Positions 9,286-17,830 of a DNA stretch of 37,441 bases are shown piece by piece. The stretch comes from a bacterium (lineage in GTDB: Bacteria; UBP6; UBA1177; JAGLDR01). The stretch's first letter is position 1. Every line of letters begins with the position of its first letter. Under the pieces are notes generated by a model that was not told where the DNA came from, did not search any database, and saw nothing but the letters and a program-made list of their open reading frames with translations. Where the stretch lies: contig JAGLDR010000068.1 in the NCBI GenBank assembly GCA_023145475.1, positions 1-37,441 on the forward strand. The letters run 5' to 3'. The position numbers and the translations under genes are program-made.

Positions 9286-11319
9286 TTATGAATTTCGTTT
9301 TTTCATTGTGCGAGCAATCAATTCATCACTCGCGATGTACGGCAATGTAATATGATACTCACCAATATGTTCACTGTTATATGTTGCTGAAGTTTCGATT
9401 GAATGGTCATTTCGTGCCCACGCGCGTCTCGCAACGCCACCCATAACATCCCATGGAAATGCGGTGTCTAAAATGGCGTCAACTCGTTTAGAGCCATCAA
9501 GTACCATGCCAAACCCACCATTGATAACTTTTCCAATTCCAACGCCGCCGCCGTTATGCAGAGCGACAAGACTCATTCCCCTCGCTGCATTGCCAGCAAA
9601 AATGGTGGTCGCCATATCAGCCATAATATTTGAGCCATCTTTTATGTTGCTCGTTTCACGGAATGGACTATCTGTTCCACCGGTATCGTGATGATCGCGG
9701 CCAAGCATAATTGGTCCAACGACACCATCTCTGACCAGAGCGTTAAATTTGAGTGCAATTGCTCGTCGCCCGCCAGCATCTTGATAGAGTATGCGCGCCT
9801 GCGTTCCAACAACCAACTTGTTTTTCATTGCGTCTTTAACCCAGTTGTAGTTGTCTCTATCTTGGTATCGCAACTCTTTACGAAGATTTTGAATAATATC
9901 AGCAGCGGCATCATCTGTCTTTTGCAAATCGTCTTGCTTGCCACTCAGACAGACCCACCGAAATGGTCCATATCCATAGTCAAACAGCTCAGGTCCGAGC
10001 ATATCCTCAACATAACTTGGCCAGATGAAGCCATCAAAGGTATTTTCACCATTTTTGGCAATATCACTGACGCCAGCATCAAAAACAGCCTTCATAAAAC
10101 TATTTCCGTAATCAAAGAAGTAACACCCTTTTTTCACGAGTGAAACGATAACTGCATAGTGCTTTTTAAGCGTTTCGTCCACCAGTTTATTAAATTTTGC
10201 TTTGTCTGCTGAAAGCATCTCTGTTCGCTCTTCAAATGAAATGCCCGTTGGACAGTAACCACCTTCGTATGCTGCGTGACAACTCGTTTGATCGCTTAAC
10301 AAATCAATGTGAATATTTTCGGTATTTGCATATTCTAATAAATCAACGATGTTGCCAACAAAAGCGATGGAGAGCGGCTTCTTATCACGCTGAGCTTCTG
10401 CCGCAACTTCAAATGCCTCTTGTGGGCTATGAGCCACAACACCAACCCACCCTTGCGAATGGCGTGTCTCAACTCTTGATGGATCAACTTCAGCAAAAAT
10501 ACCAACGCCACCAGCGATTTCGACCGCCTTTGGTTGCGCACCACTCATACCGCCAAGGCCACTTGAAACAAAAAGTTTTCCTGCAAGATTTGCATCACTT
10601 TTCACGCCAAGTATCATCCGACCAGCAATCATCAAAGTGTTGTATGTCCCATGAACAATGCCTTGAGGACCGATATACATCCAGCCTCCAGCCGTCATTT
10701 GACCATAGTTTGCCACACCAAGTGCCGCTGCACGATTAAAGTTATCAATATCATCAAACTGACCAATCATAAGACCGTTTGCCGTAATAACTCTCGGTGC
10801 CGATGAGTGGGATTTAAAAAGTCCAAGTGGATGGCCGCTGTGCAAGACAAGTGTCTGCTCTTGCGTCATCTGCTCAAGATATTTCTTGGTCAGTTGGTAC
10901 TGCATCCAATTTTGGCAGACAGCGCCCGTTTCACCGTAGGTAATCAGTTCATAAGGATAGAGCGCCGTCTCAAAGCTGAGATTGTTATCAATCATCACCT
11001 GAAACGCCCTGCCCTCAATGCAATTCCCTTTGTATTCATCTATCGATTTTCCATAGAGACGACCTTTCGGACGAAAACGATAGCCATAGATGCGTCCTTT
11101 AGTGAGCAATTCATCTAAAAATTCTGGTGCAACCGTTTCATGATACTCTTCTCGAACATAACGAAGGGCATTTTTCAGTGCAAGAGCAATCTCACTCTCA
11201 TTCAAGGTAAGCTCGCGTTTTGGAGCGCGTCTATATTGAGAATCAAAGTGCGGATATTCCGGCAAATCGCCGTCTAATTTAATGGTCATCGCTTGTGAAA
11301 TGTCACTGTTTGTAAGCAT
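9286..11319 (-). CDS. hutU: Urocanate hydratase
   Basis: Long urocanase-type protein with GGMSGAQPKAVEIAGGVGIFAEVD, MLGRDHHDTGGTDSPFRET, LHNGGGVGIGKVINGGFGMVLDG. Start at ATG 11319 with GGAGAAA upstream. Confidence 0.9.
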   Translation of the reverse strand: MLTNSDISQAMTIKLDGDLPEYPHFDSQYRRAPKRELTLNESEIALALKNALRYVREEYHETVAPEFLDELLTKGRIYGYRFRPKGRLYGKSIDEYKGNCIEGRAFQVMIDNNLSFETALYPYELITYGETGAVCQNWMQYQLTKKYLEQMTQEQTLVLHSGHPLGLFKSHSSAPRVITANGLMIGQFDDIDNFNRAAALGVANYGQMTAGGWMYIGPQGIVHGTYNTLMIAGRMILGVKSDANLAGKLFVSSGLGGMSGAQPKAVEIAGGVGIFAEVDPSRVETRHSQGWVGVVAHSPQEAFEVAAEAQRDKKPLSIAFVGNIVDLLEYANTENIHIDLLSDQTSCHAAYEGGYCPTGISFEERTEMLSADKAKFNKLVDETLKKHYAVIVSLVKKGCYFFDYGNSFMKAVFDAGVSDIAKNGENTFDGFIWPSYVEDMLGPELFDYGYGPFRWVCLSGKQDDLQKTDDAAADIIQNLRKELRYQDRDNYNWVKDAMKNKLVVGTQARILYQDAGGRRAIALKFNALVRDGVVGPIMLGRDHHDTGGTDSPFRETSNIKDGSNIMADMATTIFAGNAARGMSLVALHNGGGVGIGKVINGGFGMVLDGSKRVDAILDTAFPWDVMGGVARRAWARNDHSIETSATYNSEHIGEYHITLPYIASDELIARTMKKRNS

Positions 11320-11501
11320 TACTTTTCTCCTTATCGTTATAGTAAGTGGTATCATCCCGTTGACTTGATACCATCCTTCGTTTAGTTTTATATCTTTTAA
11401 AATAAAAGAGCAAGAAATTGGAAAAATCATCAGATTATATTACTATGGCAACGGATAGATATGAATGAGGTTTTGCTATCAAATTTTTCTCTCAGAAAAC
11501 A

Positions 11502-12758
11502 GTGTATATTACGCTTTTTGTCTCACTATTTCTGCTTATGGGACTTTTTTTCGATCAGCAGCAGCACAAGTTTCACTTCTACCTTCATCTCTATGGTCGC
11601 ACTCCAAGCGAAACAAAGAAGGCCGTCGTGATGATAATGGCAAAAGATGGTGCAATTGTTCAAAATCCACAACTGACAATTAATGGTCAAAAAAAAGAGG
11701 GGAATCTTATCACAATCGACCCGTCTGTTCGCGCAATCGAGACAGATGTCGATGGTTTTCAAGCTCGTTTTGAGATTTCGTGGGAAGAGATGGTTAATAA
11801 AGCGCGATTTTTGCCAGAGAATCACTCATTTACTCAGCAAGAGATACATGCATCAAAACGGATAAAAGAGACAAGTTTTATCGGAGGGCGAGAGATTTTT
11901 CTTCTCCCTACATCATTTCGAATGGTGGCTGAATTTGATGTGCCAGGCTATATTTACTGTCTCAAAGGTGGTAAGCCCTGCTCTGACAACTCACTGAGCC
12001 TCGATGGCAAGGAGTATCCTCTTAAAAATGGCGTTGCTGAAGTTATCTTTAAAATGCCGCCATCAACAATGGCTGTCATATCTTTTCCTGATGGAGCAAT
12101 GGGTGCTGTTGGGTTTCCCTTTAAAGGCAAAATGTTTTGGTGGGATGAAGCAAAAGAAGTGTTATCACTTCAGACACTTATTCCTGTGAGACGCATTGTA
12201 ATTGACTGTTTTAAAAAAGAAAAATGGCTGTTTTCTGACGCAGTAAGCTCGGAAGGTATCTTAACATTACCTCGCAGATATGAACAGTGTGATCGTATTC
12301 AAGCATCATTTGATAGCGGTAATCCTGGCCGCAGTTTTGCTGTTTTCACCTCTCACTCTGAGGGTGATACTCAAGTTGTCGATCCCTACTACAACGCTCT
12401 AGTAGAGAAAATAACTCTTTTTGGCGAAAATCATCTGCAAATATTCTCTCGAATCTATCAACGCTCATTTTTTATCCCTCTTGTCCATCTCTATAACGGC
12501 AGAGTACAAGAGAAGCTGTTTGCGGAACATCAACGGTCAAAAATGGCTCTACTCTGGTGGGGAATAGCATCTATTCTTATATTTGGAATCCTCTTTTTCT
12601 CCTATTCAGTGTTGAGAGAAATAAAGGTGGTAGAAGATGAAGATGGAGAGCTTCTGACTCACTCATTTAACAAACAAATGGTGGCACTTATAGCATCATC
12701 GGCACTGCTGTCACTGTTTGCATTCGGACTTCTTTATTTACTTAAACATATGGCGTAA
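11502..12758 (+). CDS. Uncharacterised membrane-anchored protein
   Basis: Open frame from a GTG at 11502; hydrophobic N-terminus (MYITLFVSLFLLMGLFF) and two C-terminal hydrophobic segments (ALLWWGIASILIFGILFFSYSV; ALIASSALLSLFAFGLLYLL). No family recognised. Confidence 0.65.
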   Translation: MYITLFVSLFLLMGLFFDQQQHKFHFYLHLYGRTPSETKKAVVMIMAKDGAIVQNPQLTINGQKKEGNLITIDPSVRAIETDVDGFQARFEISWEEMVNKARFLPENHSFTQQEIHASKRIKETSFIGGREIFLLPTSFRMVAEFDVPGYIYCLKGGKPCSDNSLSLDGKEYPLKNGVAEVIFKMPPSTMAVISFPDGAMGAVGFPFKGKMFWWDEAKEVLSLQTLIPVRRIVIDCFKKEKWLFSDAVSSEGILTLPRRYEQCDRIQASFDSGNPGRSFAVFTSHSEGDTQVVDPYYNALVEKITLFGENHLQIFSRIYQRSFFIPLVHLYNGRVQEKLFAEHQRSKMALLWWGIASILIFGILFFSYSVLREIKVVEDEDGELLTHSFNKQMVALIASSALLSLFAFGLLYLLKHMA

Positions 12759-12761
12759 CTA

Positions 12762-14483
12762 ATGGGAAAAATTGAACTATTACCAGAGCAACTTATCAAC
12801 AAAATTGCAGCAGGAGAGGTAGTCGAACGACCACTTTCTGTAGTAAAAGAGCTGATTGAAAACAGTATTGATGCCAATGCATCAGAGATAACAATTGAGC
12901 TGAAAAAAGGCGGAAAAGCACTTATTAAAATTCGTGATGATGGCGATGGAATGGAAGAGAGTGATATATTTCTCGCACTTGAACGATACGCAACAAGTAA
13001 AATGGTCGATTTGAGTGATTTGAAAAGCATTAAGACACTTGGTTTTCGTGGCGAGGCTCTCCCCTCAATTGCTGCAGTATCTCGAATGAAAGTTGCAAGT
13101 GCGACAACTCATGGCGAAGGATATTTTATTGAATACGCAGATAGCATTCTGAGAAAGAATGGTGCAACACCAATGGCAAAAGGGACTGAAATTACGGTTG
13201 CAAACCTTTTCTTCAACATTCCCGTTCGCCGTAAATTCCTCAAAAGCGATGATAGAGAGCTTGCGCTAGTCAGAGAGATGATTCAAAAGATTGCTGTCCA
13301 ATATCCGCACATTGCATTTACCCTTATTCATAACGAACGAAAACTTTTTTTCTATCCGCAAAGCAGTTCAAAAGAGCAACGACTGTTAACGGTGTGGCAT
13401 GTTTCAAAAGAGGCGATTGCAACGCAATCAGATGATGAAAACAATGAACAAATCAGCGTCAGTGTTGGAACACCATTTGCCACCTTCAGTGGGCCATCTA
13501 TTGTTGCAGTAAACGGGCGGATTATCAACGACAGACGGATAAATGGCGTGGTATACCGAACATTTAGGGAGACGGTTGGTGGCGCTTTTTCAGCTCCATT
13601 TGCACTCTTTTTGCAACTTAATCCTACCTCACTTGATGTCAATGTCCATCCGACAAAACTTGAGGTACGATTTGTTGATGAGAAAAAACTGTTTGTGCGT
13701 ATTGAACGGCTGTTAAAAGAGGCATTACATTCATTCCGCGAATCCGCACCAATTCCCCCCACTGTAGGGACGGACCTGCGTGTCCGCTCGTCGGGAAATG
13801 GACAACCGTCCGAATATGGGCAAACACAGAGGTCAAACCCAACATATATTCGTGAACAGACACCGCTCTGGAATAACGAAACAGAGGGCGAAGATTTCAA
13901 AACCATTTTCAAAAATTATGCGGTGCATGGAACGGTTTTTGGACTCTATATTGTTGTTGAAATGGAAAACACTCTCTATTTAATTGATCAACACGCCAGC
14001 CATGAACGGATAACCTTCAATAAGATGAAAGAGCTCGTAAAACGAAAAAGTGGACTCTCTCAAATGTTTATCACGCCCTCCGTTTTGCAACTATCGCCCG
14101 AAGAGATGGTGCTCCTTTCAGAAAACAGTGAGCTCTTTGACAATCTCGGCTTTATTCTCGAACCATTTGATGAAAAAACAGCACTTCTACGAGGTGTGCC
14201 AGCACTTGGAATGGAGGTAGAGTGGACGCAGTTAGTGAAAGAGATGTTTGGTGAACTCAAGAGAGATGGCGACATCTCTGCGTTTAATGAAGAGTTTCTC
14301 GGCTTTGTCGCAACGAGGGCATGCCATGCATCAGTCAGAAATAACGACGCATTGAATGACGGTCAAATTGAAGCACTGCTGAAAGATATCAACATTTCAA
14401 ACGCACTCACCTGCCCCCACGGTCGACCATTCTTTTTCAAAATCACGAAAGATGAGATTGAAAAACAGGTGAAACGCCGATGA
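12762..14483 (+). CDS. mutL: DNA mismatch repair protein MutL
   Basis: IELLPEQLINKIAAGEVVERPLSVVKELIENSIDANA, DDGDGM, TLGFRGEALPSIAAVS; MutL C-terminal dimerisation region. Confidence 0.95.
   Translation: MGKIELLPEQLINKIAAGEVVERPLSVVKELIENSIDANASEITIELKKGGKALIKIRDDGDGMEESDIFLALERYATSKMVDLSDLKSIKTLGFRGEALPSIAAVSRMKVASATTHGEGYFIEYADSILRKNGATPMAKGTEITVANLFFNIPVRRKFLKSDDRELALVREMIQKIAVQYPHIAFTLIHNERKLFFYPQSSSKEQRLLTVWHVSKEAIATQSDDENNEQISVSVGTPFATFSGPSIVAVNGRIINDRRINGVVYRTFRETVGGAFSAPFALFLQLNPTSLDVNVHPTKLEVRFVDEKKLFVRIERLLKEALHSFRESAPIPPTVGTDLRVRSSGNGQPSEYGQTQRSNPTYIREQTPLWNNETEGEDFKTIFKNYAVHGTVFGLYIVVEMENTLYLIDQHASHERITFNKMKELVKRKSGLSQMFITPSVLQLSPEEMVLLSENSELFDNLGFILEPFDEKTALLRGVPALGMEVEWTQLVKEMFGELKRDGDISAFNEEFLGFVATRACHASVRNNDALNDGQIEALLKDINISNALTCPHGRPFFFKITKDEIEKQVKRR
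13764..13843. repeat. Imperfect inverted-repeat (REP/MITE-like) element inside mutL
   Basis: Left arm GTAGGGACGGACCTGCGTGTCCGCTC (13764-13789); right arm GGGCAAACACAGAGGTCAAACCCAAC (13818-13843), whose reverse complement GTTGGGTTTGACCTCTGTGTTTGCCC matches the left arm at 17/26 positions. Confidence 0.5.
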
Positions 14484-15397
14484 CACTTATTGTTATTGTT
14501 GGTCCTACCGCATCAGGAAAAAGTAGTATTGCTCATAAATGTGCACTCGATTTCAATGGTGAGATTGTGGGTGCGGACTCTGTGCAAATATATCAAAATT
14601 TGGTAATTGGCTCGGCAGCGCCAACGGCAGAAGAGCAATCTGAAGTGCCGTATCATCTTGTTGGAACACACTCGCTTGATGACGAAATCAATGTCGCAAC
14701 ATTTATTACTGAGGCTCATGCAGCCATTGATGATATTATAGCGAGAGGCAAGGTGCCAATTATGGTTGGTGGCACACATTTCTGGGTTGATACATTTCTT
14801 GATGGGCTCAGTCCAATCCCACACTTTAACGAAGAAGAAAAAGAGAAGGTACGCACAAAATATGCAGAGTATCCGGTTGAAAAACTTTTTGAGGAGTTGC
14901 AAAAGATAGATCCAATCTGGGCAGAAAATATCTCCTCTCCACAGGATAGACAACGCATTTTAAGAGGACTTGAAGTCTTTTTACTCACCGGAAAACCGCT
15001 TTCACACTTTCATACACTTCCTCGCGAAGGTGGATATGATAAACCCTATCTCAAAATCGCCGTCCACCGCTCACGCAAAGCTATTATTGAACGCATAGAA
15101 AAACGAACGAAAATAATGATTTCAAATGGCATTATTGATGAAGTGAAGGCATTGAGAGAGAGAGGCTACACCGCAGACAACTGCCGCCCACTCGCCACCA
15201 TCGGTTATAAAGAGACAAACGACTTTCTTAATGGAACAATAGAGAGTCGCGAACAGCTTGAAGAACTCATCGCAATTCACACTCGCCAACTGGCAAAACG
15301 GCAAATGATATGGCTCCGGAAAGATGAGAAATCGCTCTGGATACAGGAACAGGCAACACTTAAGAAGATTGTGGAACTGTTTCAAAACGAAAAATAG
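14480..15397 (+). CDS. miaA: tRNA dimethylallyltransferase
   Basis: IVGPTASGKSSIAHKCA, GEIVGADSVQIYQNLVIGSA, PIMVGGTHFWVD, LATIGYKE. ATGA overlap with mutL. Confidence 0.94.
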   Translation: MTLIVIVGPTASGKSSIAHKCALDFNGEIVGADSVQIYQNLVIGSAAPTAEEQSEVPYHLVGTHSLDDEINVATFITEAHAAIDDIIARGKVPIMVGGTHFWVDTFLDGLSPIPHFNEEEKEKVRTKYAEYPVEKLFEELQKIDPIWAENISSPQDRQRILRGLEVFLLTGKPLSHFHTLPREGGYDKPYLKIAVHRSRKAIIERIEKRTKIMISNGIIDEVKALRERGYTADNCRPLATIGYKETNDFLNGTIESREQLEELIAIHTRQLAKRQMIWLRKDEKSLWIQEQATLKKIVELFQNEK

Positions 15398-15458
15398 AAT
15401 CCAGTCCACCCATCTAAAACACGCATCTTCTATCAAAAGCTTTTTCTTACTAATTCTC

Positions 15459-15487
15459 TTGACTTACAAACCGCTTTTTGCTATAAT
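15459..15487 (+). promoter_or_regulatory. Sigma70-like promoter upstream of the carD-like gene
   Basis: TTGACT (15459-15464), N17, TATAAT (15482-15487). Confidence 0.75.
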
Positions 15488-15522
15488 GTTGCTCGTTAGT
15501 GTTCTTAACCGAGGAGGTACAA

Positions 15523-16008
15523 ATGAAACGATTTAACTTGGGAGACCTTGCTGTCTATCCAAACCACGGTGTCGGAAAAGTTGTCTCAATCGAAGAGAAA
15601 CGACTTGGGAGTGACACAGTTAGTTGTTATGTAATTACCACTCTCTCCTCTGCTTCTAAACTTTTTGTCCCTATTGAAAGTGCTGGAAGACTGGGCTTAC
15701 GAGGCATTACACCTCAATCTGAAACGACTGATGTCTATCGCTGTTTTGAATCGAAAAACCCTGATTTGTTACGAATGAATTGGAACAAGCGTTATCGCTT
15801 TCTCCAAGACAAGATGAAACTGGGAACAGCATATGATGTTGCAATGGTTATCAGTGACTTGCTCTATCTTAAAAAGCTCAAAGGTCTCAGCTACGGTGAG
15901 GAGAAACTTCTAACTGATGCTGAAGATATCTTGACGACAGAGCTCAGTATTGCAGAAGAAATTCCAAAATCTGATGTGAAAGATAAAATCCACAACATTA
16001 TTGCATAG
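15523..16008 (+). CDS. CarD-family transcriptional regulator
   Basis: MKRFNLGDLAVYPNHGVGKVVSIEEKR... is a CarD/TRCF RNA-polymerase-interacting domain. RBS GAGGAGGT; start at ATG 15523. Confidence 0.88.
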   Translation: MKRFNLGDLAVYPNHGVGKVVSIEEKRLGSDTVSCYVITTLSSASKLFVPIESAGRLGLRGITPQSETTDVYRCFESKNPDLLRMNWNKRYRFLQDKMKLGTAYDVAMVISDLLYLKKLKGLSYGEEKLLTDAEDILTTELSIAEEIPKSDVKDKIHNIIA

Positions 16009-16116
16009 TAAACCCTTCCCTTTGCAAAAAAAATCATTTTAATTCAAATAAAAACATTTTTGTTTTGACTATTATTTTCTTAAAGGTAGTCTATTGTTAT
16101 CCAAAGGGAGGATGGC

Positions 16117-16710
16117 ATGGCTTATGTAACAGTATTTGACTTTGAAACAACAGGCTTATCACCAACTACAGGTGATAGAGTGATTGAGGTTGGGGCAATT
16201 AAACTTGATGGAAACAGTGTCATTGGAGTTTTTGACTCTCTTGTCAACCCTGGTCGACTGCCATCAAAACGGGCTCAAGATATCACAGGAATTAGCGATG
16301 AAATGGTTCTTTCCGCACCTGATTCTAAAACAGTTTTTACCCAATTTGCCGATTTTCTTGAAGATGACTTGCTCGTCATTCACAATGTTGCCTTCGATAG
16401 TGCCTTTCTCAAACATGAGTTGGATCTTTGTGATATCCAGAGAACTTATGAATATTATTGCACACTAAAAACAGCACGCAAAAAAATTGAGAAGAGTCCA
16501 AATTATCGATTAGCGACCCTCAAAAACTTTCTGCGTCTTCATATGATGGGAAATATGCACCGTGCACTTGCTGACGCTTTTGTTACTGCTCAACTCTATC
16601 TATCGCTTGAAAAACAGCTTGGCGTTGACACCATCAATCTTATGGAAAAAACTTTCAAACAGTATGACAAAGATCAACTTGAAAAGCCATCAATCGCCTG
16701 GTTGAAATAG
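16117..16710 (+). CDS. DnaQ-type 3'-5' exonuclease (Pol III epsilon-like)
   Basis: VFDFETTGLSPTTGDRVIEVGAI (Exo I), HNVAFDSAFLKHEL (Exo II), HRALADAFVTAQLY (Exo III). Confidence 0.88.
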   Translation: MAYVTVFDFETTGLSPTTGDRVIEVGAIKLDGNSVIGVFDSLVNPGRLPSKRAQDITGISDEMVLSAPDSKTVFTQFADFLEDDLLVIHNVAFDSAFLKHELDLCDIQRTYEYYCTLKTARKKIEKSPNYRLATLKNFLRLHMMGNMHRALADAFVTAQLYLSLEKQLGVDTINLMEKTFKQYDKDQLEKPSIAWLK

Positions 16711-17742
16711 CAACAAATCACCTTCTTCAATTTTCAGGCCTGAATTATCGGGTTCTGTGGCTTCTTCCTCCTCTTCTTCCTCTTCATCGAGTGTGGCAAT
16801 AACTCTCTTTTTACTGTTAGGATCTCCACCAGCAAAAGAGCCTTTTTCCCATCTTCCATATTTAATTTCTCCACCAGTTTTGTCTTGCAAAACACCATTC
16901 CCATGCCGTAAGCCATTCCAAAATTCACCAACATACTGGATACCATTCTTATAGGTTAGCACCCCCTCGCCATTTGGTTTGTTGTTTCGAAAAGAGCCTT
17001 TATAAGTGTTACTCTCTTTTTTATAGAAGAATGTGCCTTGCCCCGCCATGATATTCTTATTAAAATCACCATCATAGAGGTCACCGTTGGCAAAAATCAT
17101 CACCCCCTTTCCCTCTTTTCGGCCATCGATAAAGCCACCTTTATATACATTTCCATTTTTATATTTTCTCGTTCCAAAACCAGTTATAGAATCTTTATTA
17201 AAATCACCCTCATATTCATCACCTGAGGCAAAAATCAAAAGCCCCTTTCCATGCCGCTTTCCTTTGCGAAAAAAACCACGATATTCATTCTCATTAGAAA
17301 ATCGAAAAACGCCTTCGCCCTCCATATAGTCATTATGAAACTCTCCATCATATTGACTGCCTGAAGGAAACTCCATCGTTCCTTCACCCTCCTTCTGCCC
17401 TTTACTAAATTGCCCAGTATAGACAAGTCCACTTTGATAGACCATCACTCCATCACCATCAAACTTGCCAAGATGAAAAAGCCCCTTGTATGTATCACCA
17501 TTAGCAAACTTATAAACACCTTTTCCCTCTTTAAAATCATTAAAATAACCGCCATAGTAGGAATCGCCATTTTTCATTTTATAAAGCTTGCCATGGCTAA
17601 TCAAAGAGCTGTCGGGCAAATCACTTTGGTTACTCTCTCCCTCTTCTGTTTTTTGGATTTCCACTGGTTTCTTTACTTTTTTCTTAGGAACAGAGCCACA
17701 CGAAATAAACAAAAGAAGTAAAACAACAAAAATAACGCGCAT
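16690..17742 (-). CDS. MORN-repeat lipoprotein
   Basis: Signal peptide MRVIFVVLLLLFISCGSVPKKK; many ~23-aa repeats of the type YxNGDxYxGxFxxGxxxGxGxxxF; acidic DEEEEEEEEATEP near the C-terminus. Confidence 0.88.
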   Translation of the reverse strand: MRVIFVVLLLLFISCGSVPKKKVKKPVEIQKTEEGESNQSDLPDSSLISHGKLYKMKNGDSYYGGYFNDFKEGKGVYKFANGDTYKGLFHLGKFDGDGVMVYQSGLVYTGQFSKGQKEGEGTMEFPSGSQYDGEFHNDYMEGEGVFRFSNENEYRGFFRKGKRHGKGLLIFASGDEYEGDFNKDSITGFGTRKYKNGNVYKGGFIDGRKEGKGVMIFANGDLYDGDFNKNIMAGQGTFFYKKESNTYKGSFRNNKPNGEGVLTYKNGIQYVGEFWNGLRHGNGVLQDKTGGEIKYGRWEKGSFAGGDPNSKKRVIATLDEEEEEEEEATEPDNSGLKIEEGDLLLFQPGD

Positions 17743-17772
17743 AGTAAACCTCCAGAAGTAAACCGTCCCGCT

Positions 17773-17801
17773 ATTTTACACTATTAACAATTATTTCTCA
17801 A
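17773..17801 (-). promoter_or_regulatory. Sigma70-like promoter upstream of the MORN gene
   Basis: Minus strand TTGAGA (17796-17801), N17, TAAAAT (17773-17778). Confidence 0.5.
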
Positions 17802-17830
17802 GAATCATCGTAAATCTATTTGAATATCTC

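Noticed and set aside
9464-11118. Plus-strand ORFs opposite hutU
   Set aside because: Antisense to a well-supported urocanase; no independent coding evidence.
13352-13912. 186-aa minus-strand ORF opposite mutL
   Set aside because: Antisense to conserved MutL coding sequence; its C-terminal half includes the GC-rich palindromic element, which helps keep the frame open.
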